Assembly: GCF_900167455.1 (NCBI RefSeq)
Contig: NZ_FUWJ01000001.1
Location: 1,488,001-1,552,000 of the forward strand
Source: Enhydrobacter aerosaccus
GTDB taxonomy: Bacteria > Pseudomonadota > Alphaproteobacteria > Reyranellales > Reyranellaceae
Reading direction: 5' to 3'
Length of the DNA: 64,000 nt
The position numbers were made by a program, and so were the translations under genes. A model generated the notes under the pieces. The model saw nothing but the letters and a program-made list of their open reading frames with translations, was not told the DNA's origin and did no database searches. Positions within the stretch are counted from its first letter, which is position 1. Every line of letters starts with the position of its first letter. Positions 43,060-50,793 of this stretch are shown in pieces.

Positions 43060-43485
43060 TCACAAGGCGCCCTGCCACGGATTGAGGACCTCGACACCAG
43101 TTCTATTGAAATCGATGATGTTGCGCGTGACGACCGTCAAGCCATGCACCAGCGCCGTTGCGGCAATGTAGCAATCACGAATTGAACGGGGATCGGGGAC
43201 GTGCAGCTGGGCGCTCCGCAAGGCTACGGCCGCGTCGATGGGAAGAACGCGATCGGCGAAGGCCGGGAGGACATGCTGACCAAGCCAGGTCCGCAGCATC
43301 GAACCCTGCCGGACGTCCCGTCGCTCGACGCGCAAGACCCCGATTTCGATCTCCTCGATCGTGACGACAGAGATGTAAAGGTCGATCGTGTCGACGGTAT
43401 CGGCCCACTGAGCGACACCGGCATCCGCCTTTCCCGCGCGGACCTTTCTCAGCTCCGCAAGGACGTTGGTATCCAGAAGGTACAT
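43060..43485 (-). CDS. vapC: Type II toxin VapC (PIN-domain RNase)
   Basis: A 141-residue PIN-domain protein. The acidic active-site residues are in place: Asp5 (LLDTNVL), Glu in VVTIEEIEIGV, Asp in RDCYIAATAL and Asp in TRNIIDF. VapC toxins cut tRNA or rRNA when the antitoxin is lost. The ATG follows the antitoxin stop with no gap (TGA-ATG), as in a coupled operon. A strong Shine-Dalgarno is not seen in the antitoxin tail. Confidence 0.94.
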   Translation of the reverse strand: MYLLDTNVLAELRKVRAGKADAGVAQWADTVDTIDLYISVVTIEEIEIGVLRVERRDVRQGSMLRTWLGQHVLPAFADRVLPIDAAVALRSAQLHVPDPRSIRDCYIAATALVHGLTVVTRNIIDFNRTGVEVLNPWQGAL

Positions 43486-43740
43486 TCAGTCGAATTCAGC
43501 CCCTCGCGGACGATCATGCCGCTCCGCAAGCGGGAGATCGATGTCGGCAATCCCCGGCATTGCCAAGGCATCCGCAATCTTCGACCTGGTACCGGCGAGC
43601 CGTTTGTATTCGTCGATGGACAGCAGCACATGGGAGGGCCGGCCGCGATCGGTGATGAAAACCGGCCCCTTCTCCGCCGCCTTCTTGGCTCGACCCGAGT
43701 CCTGGTTGAATTCCCGACTGGTTAGCGTGGTAACGCTCAA
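43486..43740 (-). CDS. Phd/YefM-type antitoxin of the VapC pair
   Basis: An 84-residue antitoxin. The N-terminal Phd/YefM fold is seen in TLTSREFNQDSGRAKKAAEKGPVFITDRGRPSHVLLSIDEYKRL, with an acidic C-terminal part that should bind the toxin. The start is TTG 43740 with GGAGGG seven bases upstream. The frame could extend to a TTG at 43788, but the palindromic operator would then lie in coding DNA, so the shorter start is favoured. It should repress its own operon through the palindrome at 43760-43783. Confidence 0.9.
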   Translation of the reverse strand: MSVTTLTSREFNQDSGRAKKAAEKGPVFITDRGRPSHVLLSIDEYKRLAGTRSKIADALAMPGIADIDLPLAERHDRPRGAEFD

Positions 43741-43759
43741 AGGACACCCTCCGGAAAGG

Positions 43760-43783
43760 TTATGTAGGAACGTTTCTACATAA
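43760..43783. promoter_or_regulatory. Palindromic operator of the toxin-antitoxin operon
   Basis: A 24-base inverted repeat with arms TTATGTAG and CTACATAA around AACGTT with one mismatched pair (G/T at symmetric positions). Its near edge is 20 bases upstream of the antitoxin TTG start, where the promoter should be. Phd/YefM-type antitoxins bind such palindromes to repress their own operon. Confidence 0.75.
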
Positions 43784-43874
43784 TGCAAGCCAGAACAAGT
43801 GGAATCGCCATAGAGGACACGACCAAGACCGTCGCCATGGATTGTCCGTGAAAAGGGACGCCGCCGGCGAAGCC

Positions 43875-44636
43875 TCAGCGCGCCCAGTCTCCGGCTCCCT
43901 TCTTCGCCAGCTGGCGCTTCAGCGCTTCGAAGTAGCTGACGCCATATTCCGGCGCCGAGCGGACCTGCTTCATGCGCTGGGCGGCGCGCTGGATGATGTA
44001 GTCATCGATCTGGACCGGCTCCTCGCCGAGTTGCCGCGAGATCAGCTCCAGCTCGCAGGCCCGTTCCAGCATGTACATGCCGCGCAGGGCGCCCGGCAGC
44101 GTCGCATGCGCCGTCAGCAGGCCATGGTTGTGCAGGATGACGTGGCCGCCCTTCTGGCAGGTCTTGCCCAGCTCCTCGCATTCCTCGACCGTCGCCGGCA
44201 CGCCATAGTGGTGGTAGACGATGTCGTCGAGGACATGCAGCGCGTCCTGGCTGATGGGCCGCAACCCCTGCTTCATGAGCGACACACCGCCGCCGGCCCG
44301 CGTGTGGGTATGCATGACGCAATTCACATCCGGCCGTGCCTTGTAGACGCCGCTGTGGATGGTGAAGCCCGCAGCGTTGAAGCGGCCCTGCTTGCCGTAG
44401 ATCGTGCCGTCGACATCCATCTTGATCAGGCTCGACGCCGTGATCTCGTCGAACATCTCCTCGTAGTGGTTGATGAGGAAACAGTTTGGCTCGCCCGGCA
44501 CGCGTACGGACATGTGCGTGTCGAGCAGATCGGTCCAGCCGAGATGATCGACGACCCGATAGAGAGCCGCCAACTCGCAGCGGGCCGTCCACTCTGCTTC
44601 GCTCATGTCCACGCGGTCCTGAACCAGACTATCCAT
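43875..44636 (-). CDS. Class II aldolase/adducin family protein
   Basis: A 253-residue cytosolic protein. It has the aldolase/adducin features: GWTDLLDTHMSVRVPGEP, HYEEMFDEITASSLIKMD, the zinc-binding HTHTRAGG and the later HNHGLLTAHA. Members are fuculose/rhamnulose aldolases, epimerases or decarboxylase-like enzymes. ATG 44636 has AGGAG eight bases upstream; the TTG at 44642 is the alternative. It stands alone between the toxin-antitoxin pair and an AT-rich region with a fragmentary ORF. Confidence 0.9.
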   Translation of the reverse strand: MDSLVQDRVDMSEAEWTARCELAALYRVVDHLGWTDLLDTHMSVRVPGEPNCFLINHYEEMFDEITASSLIKMDVDGTIYGKQGRFNAAGFTIHSGVYKARPDVNCVMHTHTRAGGGVSLMKQGLRPISQDALHVLDDIVYHHYGVPATVEECEELGKTCQKGGHVILHNHGLLTAHATLPGALRGMYMLERACELELISRQLGEEPVQIDDYIIQRAAQRMKQVRSAPEYGVSYFEALKRQLAKKGAGDWAR

Positions 44637-44697
44637 CGTCAAATCTCCTGTCCCACCGGCTGCTTTTGATAGTCATTCTAGGGCAAGGACCGTGCCG

Positions 44698-44823
44698 TCA
44701 CCCTAGGCTTCTCCGCATGGGCGCCAACGCAAAGTGCGGAAACTCGGACGAAGCGGCGTTCGCGACCAGAATCGTCGAATTCGGATCGCCGGCCGTAAGC
44801 TGGATCGCGATGTCGACTGCCAA
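44698..44823 (-). CDS. Small hypothetical ORF or gene remnant
   Basis: A 41-codon open frame (TTG 44823 start, TGA 44698-44700) reading LAVDIAIQLTAGDPNSTI, then LVANAASSEFPHFALAPMRRSLG. About three quarters of third positions are G or C, like real genes here, and the sequence looks protein-like, but nothing in the flanking region continues it. It may be the C-terminal tail of a gene that was lost, or a short peptide gene. GGAAAC lies just upstream. Very uncertain. Confidence 0.2.
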   Translation of the reverse strand: MAVDIAIQLTAGDPNSTILVANAASSEFPHFALAPMRRSLG

Positions 44824-44855
44824 GATGTTTCCGGTTCGGGATCATTCCCCTTTAA

Positions 44856-44876
44856 TTTCCATTTATTTAATGGAAA
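44856..44876. promoter_or_regulatory. AT-rich palindrome upstream of the class II aldolase
   Basis: TTTCCATT and AATGGAAA flank a five-base TATTT spacer: an 8-bp-arm perfect inverted repeat in an AT-rich patch. Its place between the old yellow enzyme gene and the aldolase suggests an operator or transcript hairpin; function not shown. Confidence 0.35.
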
Positions 44877-44911
44877 CGGAGCCCTCGTGGCGCCGATGCG
44901 GGCCAACGCCC

Positions 44912-46072
44912 CTATCCGGCGTTCAGGCCCTTCATGTAGGTCGAGGGTGTCACGTCCTTCACCGACTGGGCGCGCTTGGCCAGCCAGTAGGCTTGCGGCG
45001 GCGGCACGAGGGCAAAACTCTTGTCGACGCCAAGCTTCCGCGCCGCGTCCATCGGCCAGTTGGGATTGTAGAGAAGCTCTCGCGCCAACGCGATGAGATC
45101 GGCCCGCCCCTGCTGCAGGATCTGCTCGGCCTGGTCCGCGTGGACGATCAGGCCGACCGCCATCGTCATGATGCCGGCATCCTTCTTCAGTCGCTCGGCA
45201 TAGGGTACCTGATAGCCGTAAGTCACGGGGCCGGTACTCACCACCGGCGCACCGCGCATGCCGCCCGAGCTGCAATCGATGACATCGACGCCCTTGGACT
45301 TCACGATCTTTGCAAGGGCCACGCTCTGGTCCGGCCCCCACCCCGAATCGTCCTCCACCGACAATCGCAGGAACAAGGGTTTCGACGCCGGCCAATGCGC
45401 TCGCACACTCTCCACCACCTCGATCGCGAAGCGCATGCGGTTCAGCTCGCTGCCGCCATACTCGTCGTTGCGCACATTCGAGAACGGCGACAGGAACTGG
45501 TGGATCAGATAGCCGTGCGCGCCATGGATATCGAGGACCTCGAAGCCGGCTTCGTGGGCACGTCGCGCTGCCTGCCCCCAGCGTTCGACGACTTCCGGAA
45601 TTTCCGCTCGCGTCAGTGCTCTCGGCGTCGGATCGGTCGGGGGCGCATTGATCGCGCTCGACGAAACGAGTTCCCACGCCTCCCAGTCATCGACCTCCGC
45701 CGACGGCTTGAGCGGCGCCCCGCCCTCCCATGGACGGTAACGCCGGGCCTTGCGGCCGGAATGGCCGAGTTGAATGCCGGCTACAGCCCCGTGCTCGCGG
45801 ATGAAATCGACGCAGCGCTTCAGTCCAGGAACGAAGGCGTCGTCCCACAGGCCCAGATCGCCGACAGTGCCGCAGCCGCGACGTTCCACCTTGGTGGATT
45901 CCATGATGACCAGTCCCGCTCCGCCCGCGGCATAGCGGCCGGCATTCATCAGGTGCCAGTCGGTCGCAAAGCCCTTCTCGGCCGCGTACTGGTGCATCGG
46001 CGCCACGACGACCCGATTCTTCAGCGTCACGTCGCGGATCGAAATCGGTTCGAACAGCATCGGCTGCGCCAT
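44912..46072 (-). CDS. NADH:flavin oxidoreductase (old yellow enzyme family)
   Basis: A 386-residue FMN TIM-barrel enzyme. The conserved LFEPISIRDVTLKNRVVVAPM opening, GIQLGHSGRKA (catalytic His region), the FDIHGAHGYLIHQFLSP-type segment (here EVLDIHGAHGYL) and NVRNDEYGGSELNRMRF place it in the OYE/YqjM branch, which reduces activated alkenes. ATG 46072 has GGGAGG seven bases upstream. The opposite-strand CoA-binding gene starts only 13 bases away, so the two start regions share their control DNA. Confidence 0.94.
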   Translation of the reverse strand: MAQPMLFEPISIRDVTLKNRVVVAPMHQYAAEKGFATDWHLMNAGRYAAGGAGLVIMESTKVERRGCGTVGDLGLWDDAFVPGLKRCVDFIREHGAVAGIQLGHSGRKARRYRPWEGGAPLKPSAEVDDWEAWELVSSSAINAPPTDPTPRALTRAEIPEVVERWGQAARRAHEAGFEVLDIHGAHGYLIHQFLSPFSNVRNDEYGGSELNRMRFAIEVVESVRAHWPASKPLFLRLSVEDDSGWGPDQSVALAKIVKSKGVDVIDCSSGGMRGAPVVSTGPVTYGYQVPYAERLKKDAGIMTMAVGLIVHADQAEQILQQGRADLIALARELLYNPNWPMDAARKLGVDKSFALVPPPQAYWLAKRAQSVKDVTPSTYMKGLNAG

Positions 46073-46073
46073 G

Positions 46074-46079
46074 TATAAT
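46074..46079 (+). promoter_or_regulatory. Candidate -10 box for a leaderless CoA-binding protein transcript
   Basis: A perfect TATAAT (46074-46079) stands seven bases before ATG 46086. Transcription would start at the ATG itself. A weak -35 (CGAACA, 46051-46056) lies 17 bases upstream. No Shine-Dalgarno precedes either possible start of that gene. Confidence 0.45.
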
Positions 46080-46085
46080 CCTCCC

Positions 46086-46574
46086 ATGCCCGCGATCGTT
46101 CACGACCGTTACGACGATTCCTACCTGCGCCGCATCCTGCGCGAGACCAAGACCATCGCCATGGTCGGCGCCTCGGCCAACTGGAATCGTCCGTCCTATT
46201 TCGCCATGAAATATCTGCTCGACCGGGGCTACAAGGTCATCCCGGTCAATCCGGCCGCGGCCGGCCAGGAGATCCTCGGCCAGAAGGTCTATACCTCGCT
46301 CGCCGATCTACCGGTGAAGGCCGACATGGTCGATATCTTCCGCAACTCCGAAGCGGCCGGACCGATCACCGACGAGGCCATCAAGCATGGCGCCAAGGTC
46401 GTGTGGATGCAGCTCGGCGTTCGCAACGACGATGCTGCCCAGCGTGCCGAGGCGGCCGGCCTCAAAGTCGTGATGAACCGCTGTCCCAAGATCGAGCACA
46501 GCCGGCTGGCCGGCACCATCGAATGGCACGGCATTGCCAGCGGCGTGATCTCGTCGAAGAAACGAGCCATATGA
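46086..46574 (+). CDS. CoA-binding domain protein
   Basis: A 162-residue Rossmann-fold CoA-binding protein like YccU. Features: TIAMVGASANWNRPSYFAMKYLLDRGYKVIPVNP, followed by VDIFRNSEAA and GAKVVWMQLGVRND. Such proteins bind CoA or acyl-CoA and may control enzymes by protein interaction. ATG 46086 is preferred; an ATG at 46071 overlaps the opposite-strand start codon of the old yellow enzyme. A TATAAT box seven bases upstream suggests a leaderless message. Confidence 0.9.
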   Translation: MPAIVHDRYDDSYLRRILRETKTIAMVGASANWNRPSYFAMKYLLDRGYKVIPVNPAAAGQEILGQKVYTSLADLPVKADMVDIFRNSEAAGPITDEAIKHGAKVVWMQLGVRNDDAAQRAEAAGLKVVMNRCPKIEHSRLAGTIEWHGIASGVISSKKRAI

Positions 46575-46638
46575 TCGCCTGCACCGCACCCTGCCAGCGC
46601 GCTCATCTTCACGAGCGGCCAAGATCGGCGCGGTCGAC

Positions 46639-47646
46639 ATGAAATTCGGCGTCTTCGATCACATGGATCGCGCCGGTCCCGATATCGGCCGACAATTCGA
46701 AGAACGCCTGCGCTTGATCGAGCTCTACGAAAAGAGCGGCTTCCATGCCTACCACCTCGCCGAACATCACGCGACGCCGTTGGGCATGGCGCCATCGCCC
46801 AGCGTCTTTCTGGCCGCCGTCGCGCAGCGCACCAGGACGCTGCGCTTCGGTCCGCTCGTCTACACCCTGAACCTCTATCATCCGCTGCGCCTGATCGACG
46901 AGATCTGCATGCTCGACCAGATGAGCGGAGGCCGGCTCGAACTGGGCGTTGGTCGCGGCATCTCACCCTACGAGGTGGGCTATTTCGGCATCGACCCGGC
47001 GACCGGTCCGGAACGCTTCGCCGAGGCACTCGACGTGATCGTCGCGGGGCTGTCGCAGCCGCGACTGACATACAAGGGCAAGTACTTCGTCTTCGACGAT
47101 GTGCCGATGGAGATGCAGCCGGTGCAGAGACCGCATCCGCCGCTCTGGTACGGGGCCAATTCGCTGGAGAGCGCCGATCGACTGGCGAAGCAGGCCTGCA
47201 ACACGGTGGTCGGGATGAAGGCCGAAGCGGTCGGGCAGTTCGCCGCCCGATACCGCGCTGCCTGGCAGGCGCTCGGGCGGCACGAGACGGATATGCCGTT
47301 GATCGGTCTTAGCCGCCATGTCGTCGTCGCAGACACCGACCGGGAAGCTCAAAGCACGGCCAAGCGCGCCTTCGCCCTTTGGTACGATGCCCTGATTCAT
47401 CTCTGGCGCGCCCATGGCGTGGGACTGCCGCGGCAGATGATCCCCGCTGAGTTCGAGTCGGCATTGGACGGCGGATACATCGTCGCCGGTTCCGCCTCGA
47501 CAGTTCGCGACCGGCTGCGGAAGGACAATGCAATCGCAGGCATCAATTACTGCCTGTGCCGGCTCGCCTTCGGAGACCTGTCATTCGAGGAGTCAGCACG
47601 CTCGGTCGAACTCATGGCGCGGGAGGTGATGCCGGCGCTGGCCTGA
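46639..47646 (+). CDS. LLM-class flavin-dependent oxidoreductase, tandem copy 1
   Basis: A 335-residue luciferase-like monooxygenase. Characteristic segments: MKFGVFDHMDRAGPDIGRQFEERL, HAYHLAEHHATPLG, FGPLVYTLNLYHPLRLIDEI, GRLELGVGRGISPYEVGYFGID and GYIVAGSASTVRDRL. It is clearly paralogous to the gene 326 bases downstream, with most blocks identical. It probably uses FMNH2 and oxygen on an unknown organic substrate; no flavin reductase is adjacent. Ends before a hairpin at 47676. Confidence 0.93.
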   Translation: MKFGVFDHMDRAGPDIGRQFEERLRLIELYEKSGFHAYHLAEHHATPLGMAPSPSVFLAAVAQRTRTLRFGPLVYTLNLYHPLRLIDEICMLDQMSGGRLELGVGRGISPYEVGYFGIDPATGPERFAEALDVIVAGLSQPRLTYKGKYFVFDDVPMEMQPVQRPHPPLWYGANSLESADRLAKQACNTVVGMKAEAVGQFAARYRAAWQALGRHETDMPLIGLSRHVVVADTDREAQSTAKRAFALWYDALIHLWRAHGVGLPRQMIPAEFESALDGGYIVAGSASTVRDRLRKDNAIAGINYCLCRLAFGDLSFEESARSVELMAREVMPALA

Positions 47647-47972
47647 TGGATTGGGGATGCGACGCCTCAAAAAAAGCCGGCAATGGAGGAAACCATTGCC
47701 GGCGACTTGAGGCCTCCGTCCGGCTCTGGGGAGGTTGCAAGAGCGGACGGCGTCCAGTCCCGGAGCGACTACGCAAATTCGGGGAGGAACCGTAGGCGCA
47801 TCGCGATTGAACACCAGCAACATGCCGCAACGGGCACGGTCGGGCTTTGCGCTACATCAAACCGTCAAACGGTTTGCCGATAAATTCGGGAGCCGAGACA
47901 TGCGCGCTTGAAGACGGACACGGCCCGCGCCTGTGGATAAAATGCGCTAACCCCCTCCGAGACAATAAGAAA
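47647..47972. other. 326-base intergenic spacer between the tandem monooxygenase genes
   Basis: No convincing gene. It holds a long GC hairpin (47676-47703) preceded by seven A, then unremarkable DNA, and a more AT-rich leader before ATG 47973. The frame open from 47847 looks like a non-coding read-through to that start. Confidence 0.7.
47669..47703 (-). terminator. Terminator-like hairpin, T-run on minus strand
   Basis: GCCGGCAATGG and CCATTGCCGGC form an 11-bp stem around AGGAAA. Seven A residues precede it, so a minus-strand transcript would end in a U-run. No minus-strand gene lies to its right until degP, which has its own hairpin. A plus-strand role without a U-run is also possible. 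Confidence 0.5.
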
Positions 47973-49097
47973 ATGAAGTTCGCTGTTTTTGATCACTTGG
48001 ACCGGTCGGGCCCCGATCTGGGTCAGCAGTACGAAGACCGCCTGAAGCTGGTCGAGCTTTACGAATGGGCGGGCTTCCACGCCTATCACGTTGCCGAGCA
48101 TCACGGCACACCGCTCGGCGCGGCACCGTCTCCCGGGCTGTTTCTGGCCGCCGTCGCCCAGCGCACCTCCACACTACGCTTCGGGCCCCTCGCCTATCCT
48201 CTCGGCCTCTATCATCCGCTGCGGCTGATCGAGGAGATCTGCATGCTGGACGTGATGAGCCGCGGCAGACTCGAACTGGGCGTCGGCCGGGGAGCCTCGC
48301 CGTACGAGGCGAGCTTCTTCGGCGTCGATCCGGCCAGCAGCCAGGAGCGGTTCGAAGAGATCCTCGAGATCCTTCAACAGGGCCTCGGCACGGCCCGGCT
48401 CACCTACAACGGCAAGTTCTTCTCCTTCAAGGACGTCCCTCTCGTCATTCAGCCGGTGCAGCGGCCCCACCCACCGCTCTGGCATGTGACGCGTTCGATC
48501 GACGGGGCCGATCGACTGGCCCGACTCGGGTGCAACGTCGCCCTGGCATTGCCGACCGTGGATGCCGGGAAGTTCACCGCCCGTTATCGCGCCGCCTGGC
48601 AGGCCCTCGGCAACGAGCCGGAGGACATGCCCTTCGTCGGCAACACGCGGAATGTCGTTGTGCTCGACAGCGACCGCGACGCGGTTGCCGCCGCGCGACG
48701 CGCCTTTCATGTCTGGTACGATTCGATGGTGCATCTCTGGCGCGCCCACGGTGTCGAACTGCCGCGCGCCATCTCCACACCTGATTTCGACGAAGCCGCC
48801 GAGCAGGGCTACATCGTCGCCGGTTCGCCCTCGACCGTGCGCGACCGCCTGATCCGCGACCACATGATTTCGGGCATCAACTACAGCATCTGCCGCTTCG
48901 CCTGCGGCGATCTCTCGTTCGAGGAGTCGGCGCGCTCCGTGCGCCTGTTCGCGCGCGAAGTGATGCCGGCGCTCGTGCCGCAGTACGAGCCCGACCGCGT
49001 GAGGGGCCGGCAGAAGGCAGCGGTCGGCGCCTATGCCCGCGGCCTCGACTGGATCGGAGCCGACGATCTGTCCGAGGTCGGCTTCCTGTTCCGCTGA
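47973..49097 (+). CDS. LLM-class flavin-dependent oxidoreductase, tandem copy 2
   Basis: A 374-residue paralogue of the preceding gene, sharing nearly every motif (MKFAVFDHLDRSGPDLGQQY, HAYHVAEHHGTPLG, GRLELGVGRGASPYEASFFG, GYIVAGSPSTVRDRL, RFACGDLSFEESARSV) and adding a 39-residue C-terminal extension (after EVMPALVPQ). ATG 47973 aligns with the start of copy 1; the frame from 47847 is too long and has no ribosome site. The spacer and hairpin suggest separate transcription. Different substrate from copy 1 is likely but not shown. Confidence 0.93.
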   Translation: MKFAVFDHLDRSGPDLGQQYEDRLKLVELYEWAGFHAYHVAEHHGTPLGAAPSPGLFLAAVAQRTSTLRFGPLAYPLGLYHPLRLIEEICMLDVMSRGRLELGVGRGASPYEASFFGVDPASSQERFEEILEILQQGLGTARLTYNGKFFSFKDVPLVIQPVQRPHPPLWHVTRSIDGADRLARLGCNVALALPTVDAGKFTARYRAAWQALGNEPEDMPFVGNTRNVVVLDSDRDAVAAARRAFHVWYDSMVHLWRAHGVELPRAISTPDFDEAAEQGYIVAGSPSTVRDRLIRDHMISGINYSICRFACGDLSFEESARSVRLFAREVMPALVPQYEPDRVRGRQKAAVGAYARGLDWIGADDLSEVGFLFR

Positions 49098-49106
49098 GCG
49101 CAGACG

Positions 49107-49139
49107 CAACAAAGCCGGCGATGGGGGCCCATCGCCGGC
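49107..49139 (-). terminator. Terminator of the degP-like gene
   Basis: GCCGGCGATGGG and CCCATCGCCGGC form a strong stem with a tiny loop, 18 bases after the end of the minus-strand protease gene; TTTGTTG follows on that strand. It may also stop the convergent monooxygenase transcript. Confidence 0.6.
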
Positions 49140-49156
49140 TCCGTCGAGAGGTTTGG

Positions 49157-50644
49157 TTACGCCGCCCGGGGAGAAACAGCGACGTACCGTGTCATCCCCT
49201 CACGATAGATCTTCAGGAGGACGGGCTTCTTGCTCTCCTTGGCCTCCTTCAGCTTGCTGGCGGCCGCCTTCGGATTTTCGACCGAGTCGTGACCCACCTG
49301 CTGCAGGATGTCGCCGGGCCGCAGGCCCTGGCTCTCGGCCGGGCTGCCGGGCTCGACGCCCGCGATCAGGGCGCCGGAGACGCCGTCCTTGAGACCGAGC
49401 TCCTGCCGGGCTTCCGGCGTGATCGGCGCCAGCGAGAAGCCGAAGGAGCCAGGCTTGGCCTCCGATCCCTTCTGATCGCCGTTGTCGTCAGCTTTCGCCT
49501 CCTGGTTCTTCGTCGAGTCGCCGAGCTTGGCCTGGATCGTCATGTCCTTGCCGTCCCGCACCAGACCGACCTTGACGGTCGAGCCCGGCTGGGCCTCGGC
49601 GATCGTCCGCGTCAGGTCGCGAACGGTCTTGATCTCCTTGCCGTCGACGCTCTTGATCACGTCACCCGACTGGATGCCGGCCTTGAGGGCCGCGCTCTTC
49701 GGTTCGACCTGGGCGACCAGCGCGCCGTTGGTCGAGCCGAGCGACAGGCTGTCGGCGATTTCAGACGTTACCGGCTGAATTTCGACGCCGAGCAACCCGC
49801 GCTCGACCCGCCCATGTTCGCGGAGCTGAGCCACGACCGGTTGAGCGATGCTGGACGGGATGGCGAAGCCGAGGCCGACGCTGCCGCCGGACGGCGAGAA
49901 GATCGCGGTGTTGATGCCGATGACCTTGCCGTCCAGGTTGAACAGCGGGCCGCCGGAGTTGCCGCGGTTGATGGCCGCGTCGGTCTGGATGTAGTCGTCA
50001 TACGGACCGGACTGGATGTCGCGGCCGCGGGCCGACACGATGCCGGTCGTCACGGTGCCGCCGAGGCCGAACGGATTGCCGACAGCCATCACCGACTCGC
50101 CGACCCGGACCTTGCTGGCATCGCCGAACTCGACATAGGGCAGCGGCTTGTCGGAGCTGACCTTCAGCACGGCAAGATCGGTCTTCTCGTCGCCGCCCAG
50201 CAGCTTGGCCGGGAACTTGCGGCCATCGGCCAGAGTGACGGTGATCGAGTCGGCCTTGCCGGCGACATGGAAGTTGGTGACGATCACGCCCGACGGATCG
50301 ACGATGAAGCCGGTGCCGAGCGCCTGCTCCTTCGGATGCGGGCGAACCTGCTGCTGCCGGCCCTGACCGAAACGCTCGGCGAACTGGCGCATGAACTCTT
50401 CCATCTGCTGCTGGGCAGAGCGATCCGACATCTGCATGTGCATGCTGTCGTCGTTGTCCGCCTTCATCGTGACCTGCACGTTGACCACGGCCGGCGTCAC
50501 CTTGGCGGCGAGATCGGCGAAGTCGTGGGTGGCTTCGCCGGCCAACGCCGGCGGCGCGGTCAGGGCAGGAACGATCAGGGCGGGGGCCGTCAATGCCGTG
50601 GTCAACGCCAGCGCGGCAAAGATGCGGGTCTTGGTCTTCGTCAT
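49157..50644 (-). CDS. degP: DegP/HtrA-family (Do) periplasmic serine protease
   Basis: A 495-residue enzyme. A Sec signal peptide (residues 1-36, cleaved near ALAGE) leads to a trypsin-like domain with the triad His126 (VTNFHVAGK), Asp156 (EKTDLAVLK) and Ser230 (RGNSGGPLFN), then two PDZ domains (about 300-385 and 400-490). It degrades or refolds damaged envelope proteins. ATG 50644 has GAGGAGG eight bases upstream. The divergent gene pair at 50794 and 51446 encodes a response regulator and histidine kinase, a pairing expected for envelope stress control. A terminator hairpin follows at 49107. Confidence 0.96.
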   Translation of the reverse strand: MTKTKTRIFAALALTTALTAPALIVPALTAPPALAGEATHDFADLAAKVTPAVVNVQVTMKADNDDSMHMQMSDRSAQQQMEEFMRQFAERFGQGRQQQVRPHPKEQALGTGFIVDPSGVIVTNFHVAGKADSITVTLADGRKFPAKLLGGDEKTDLAVLKVSSDKPLPYVEFGDASKVRVGESVMAVGNPFGLGGTVTTGIVSARGRDIQSGPYDDYIQTDAAINRGNSGGPLFNLDGKVIGINTAIFSPSGGSVGLGFAIPSSIAQPVVAQLREHGRVERGLLGVEIQPVTSEIADSLSLGSTNGALVAQVEPKSAALKAGIQSGDVIKSVDGKEIKTVRDLTRTIAEAQPGSTVKVGLVRDGKDMTIQAKLGDSTKNQEAKADDNGDQKGSEAKPGSFGFSLAPITPEARQELGLKDGVSGALIAGVEPGSPAESQGLRPGDILQQVGHDSVENPKAAASKLKEAKESKKPVLLKIYREGMTRYVAVSPRAA

Positions 50645-50713
50645 TGGAGAAACCTCCTCGTTTGGGCTCACGGGAGGAATATGGGACCCACGCCGTGGCG
50701 CCCCCATGTCCGC

Positions 50714-50726
50714 AACATTGAATGTT
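50714..50726. promoter_or_regulatory. Candidate palindromic operator between degP and the two-component genes
   Basis: AACATT-G-AATGTT is a perfect 13-base palindrome almost equidistant from the degP start (70 bases) and the response regulator start (68 bases). OmpR-type regulators more often use direct repeats, so this is a weak guess. Confidence 0.25.
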
Positions 50727-50793
50727 TGTATAGTTCGGGAACAATCAGGGAAGGTGCAGACGCCCAAAATGGTGTCATAACGCTAGAGGCACC

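Noticed and set aside
43060..43783. Phage or genomic island around the toxin-antitoxin pair
   Set aside because: No integrase, transposase, tRNA or direct repeat near; composition is like the surroundings.
44703..45677. 324-codon frame inside the old yellow enzyme gene on the same strand
   Set aside because: Different frame from the well-supported enzyme; Arg/Gly-rich shadow. The only protein-like piece nearby is the separate 41-codon frame.
47676..47703. Ordinary plus-strand terminator for monooxygenase copy 1
   Set aside because: No T-run follows the stem on the plus strand; the A-run is on the opposite side. Kept as a hairpin of uncertain role.
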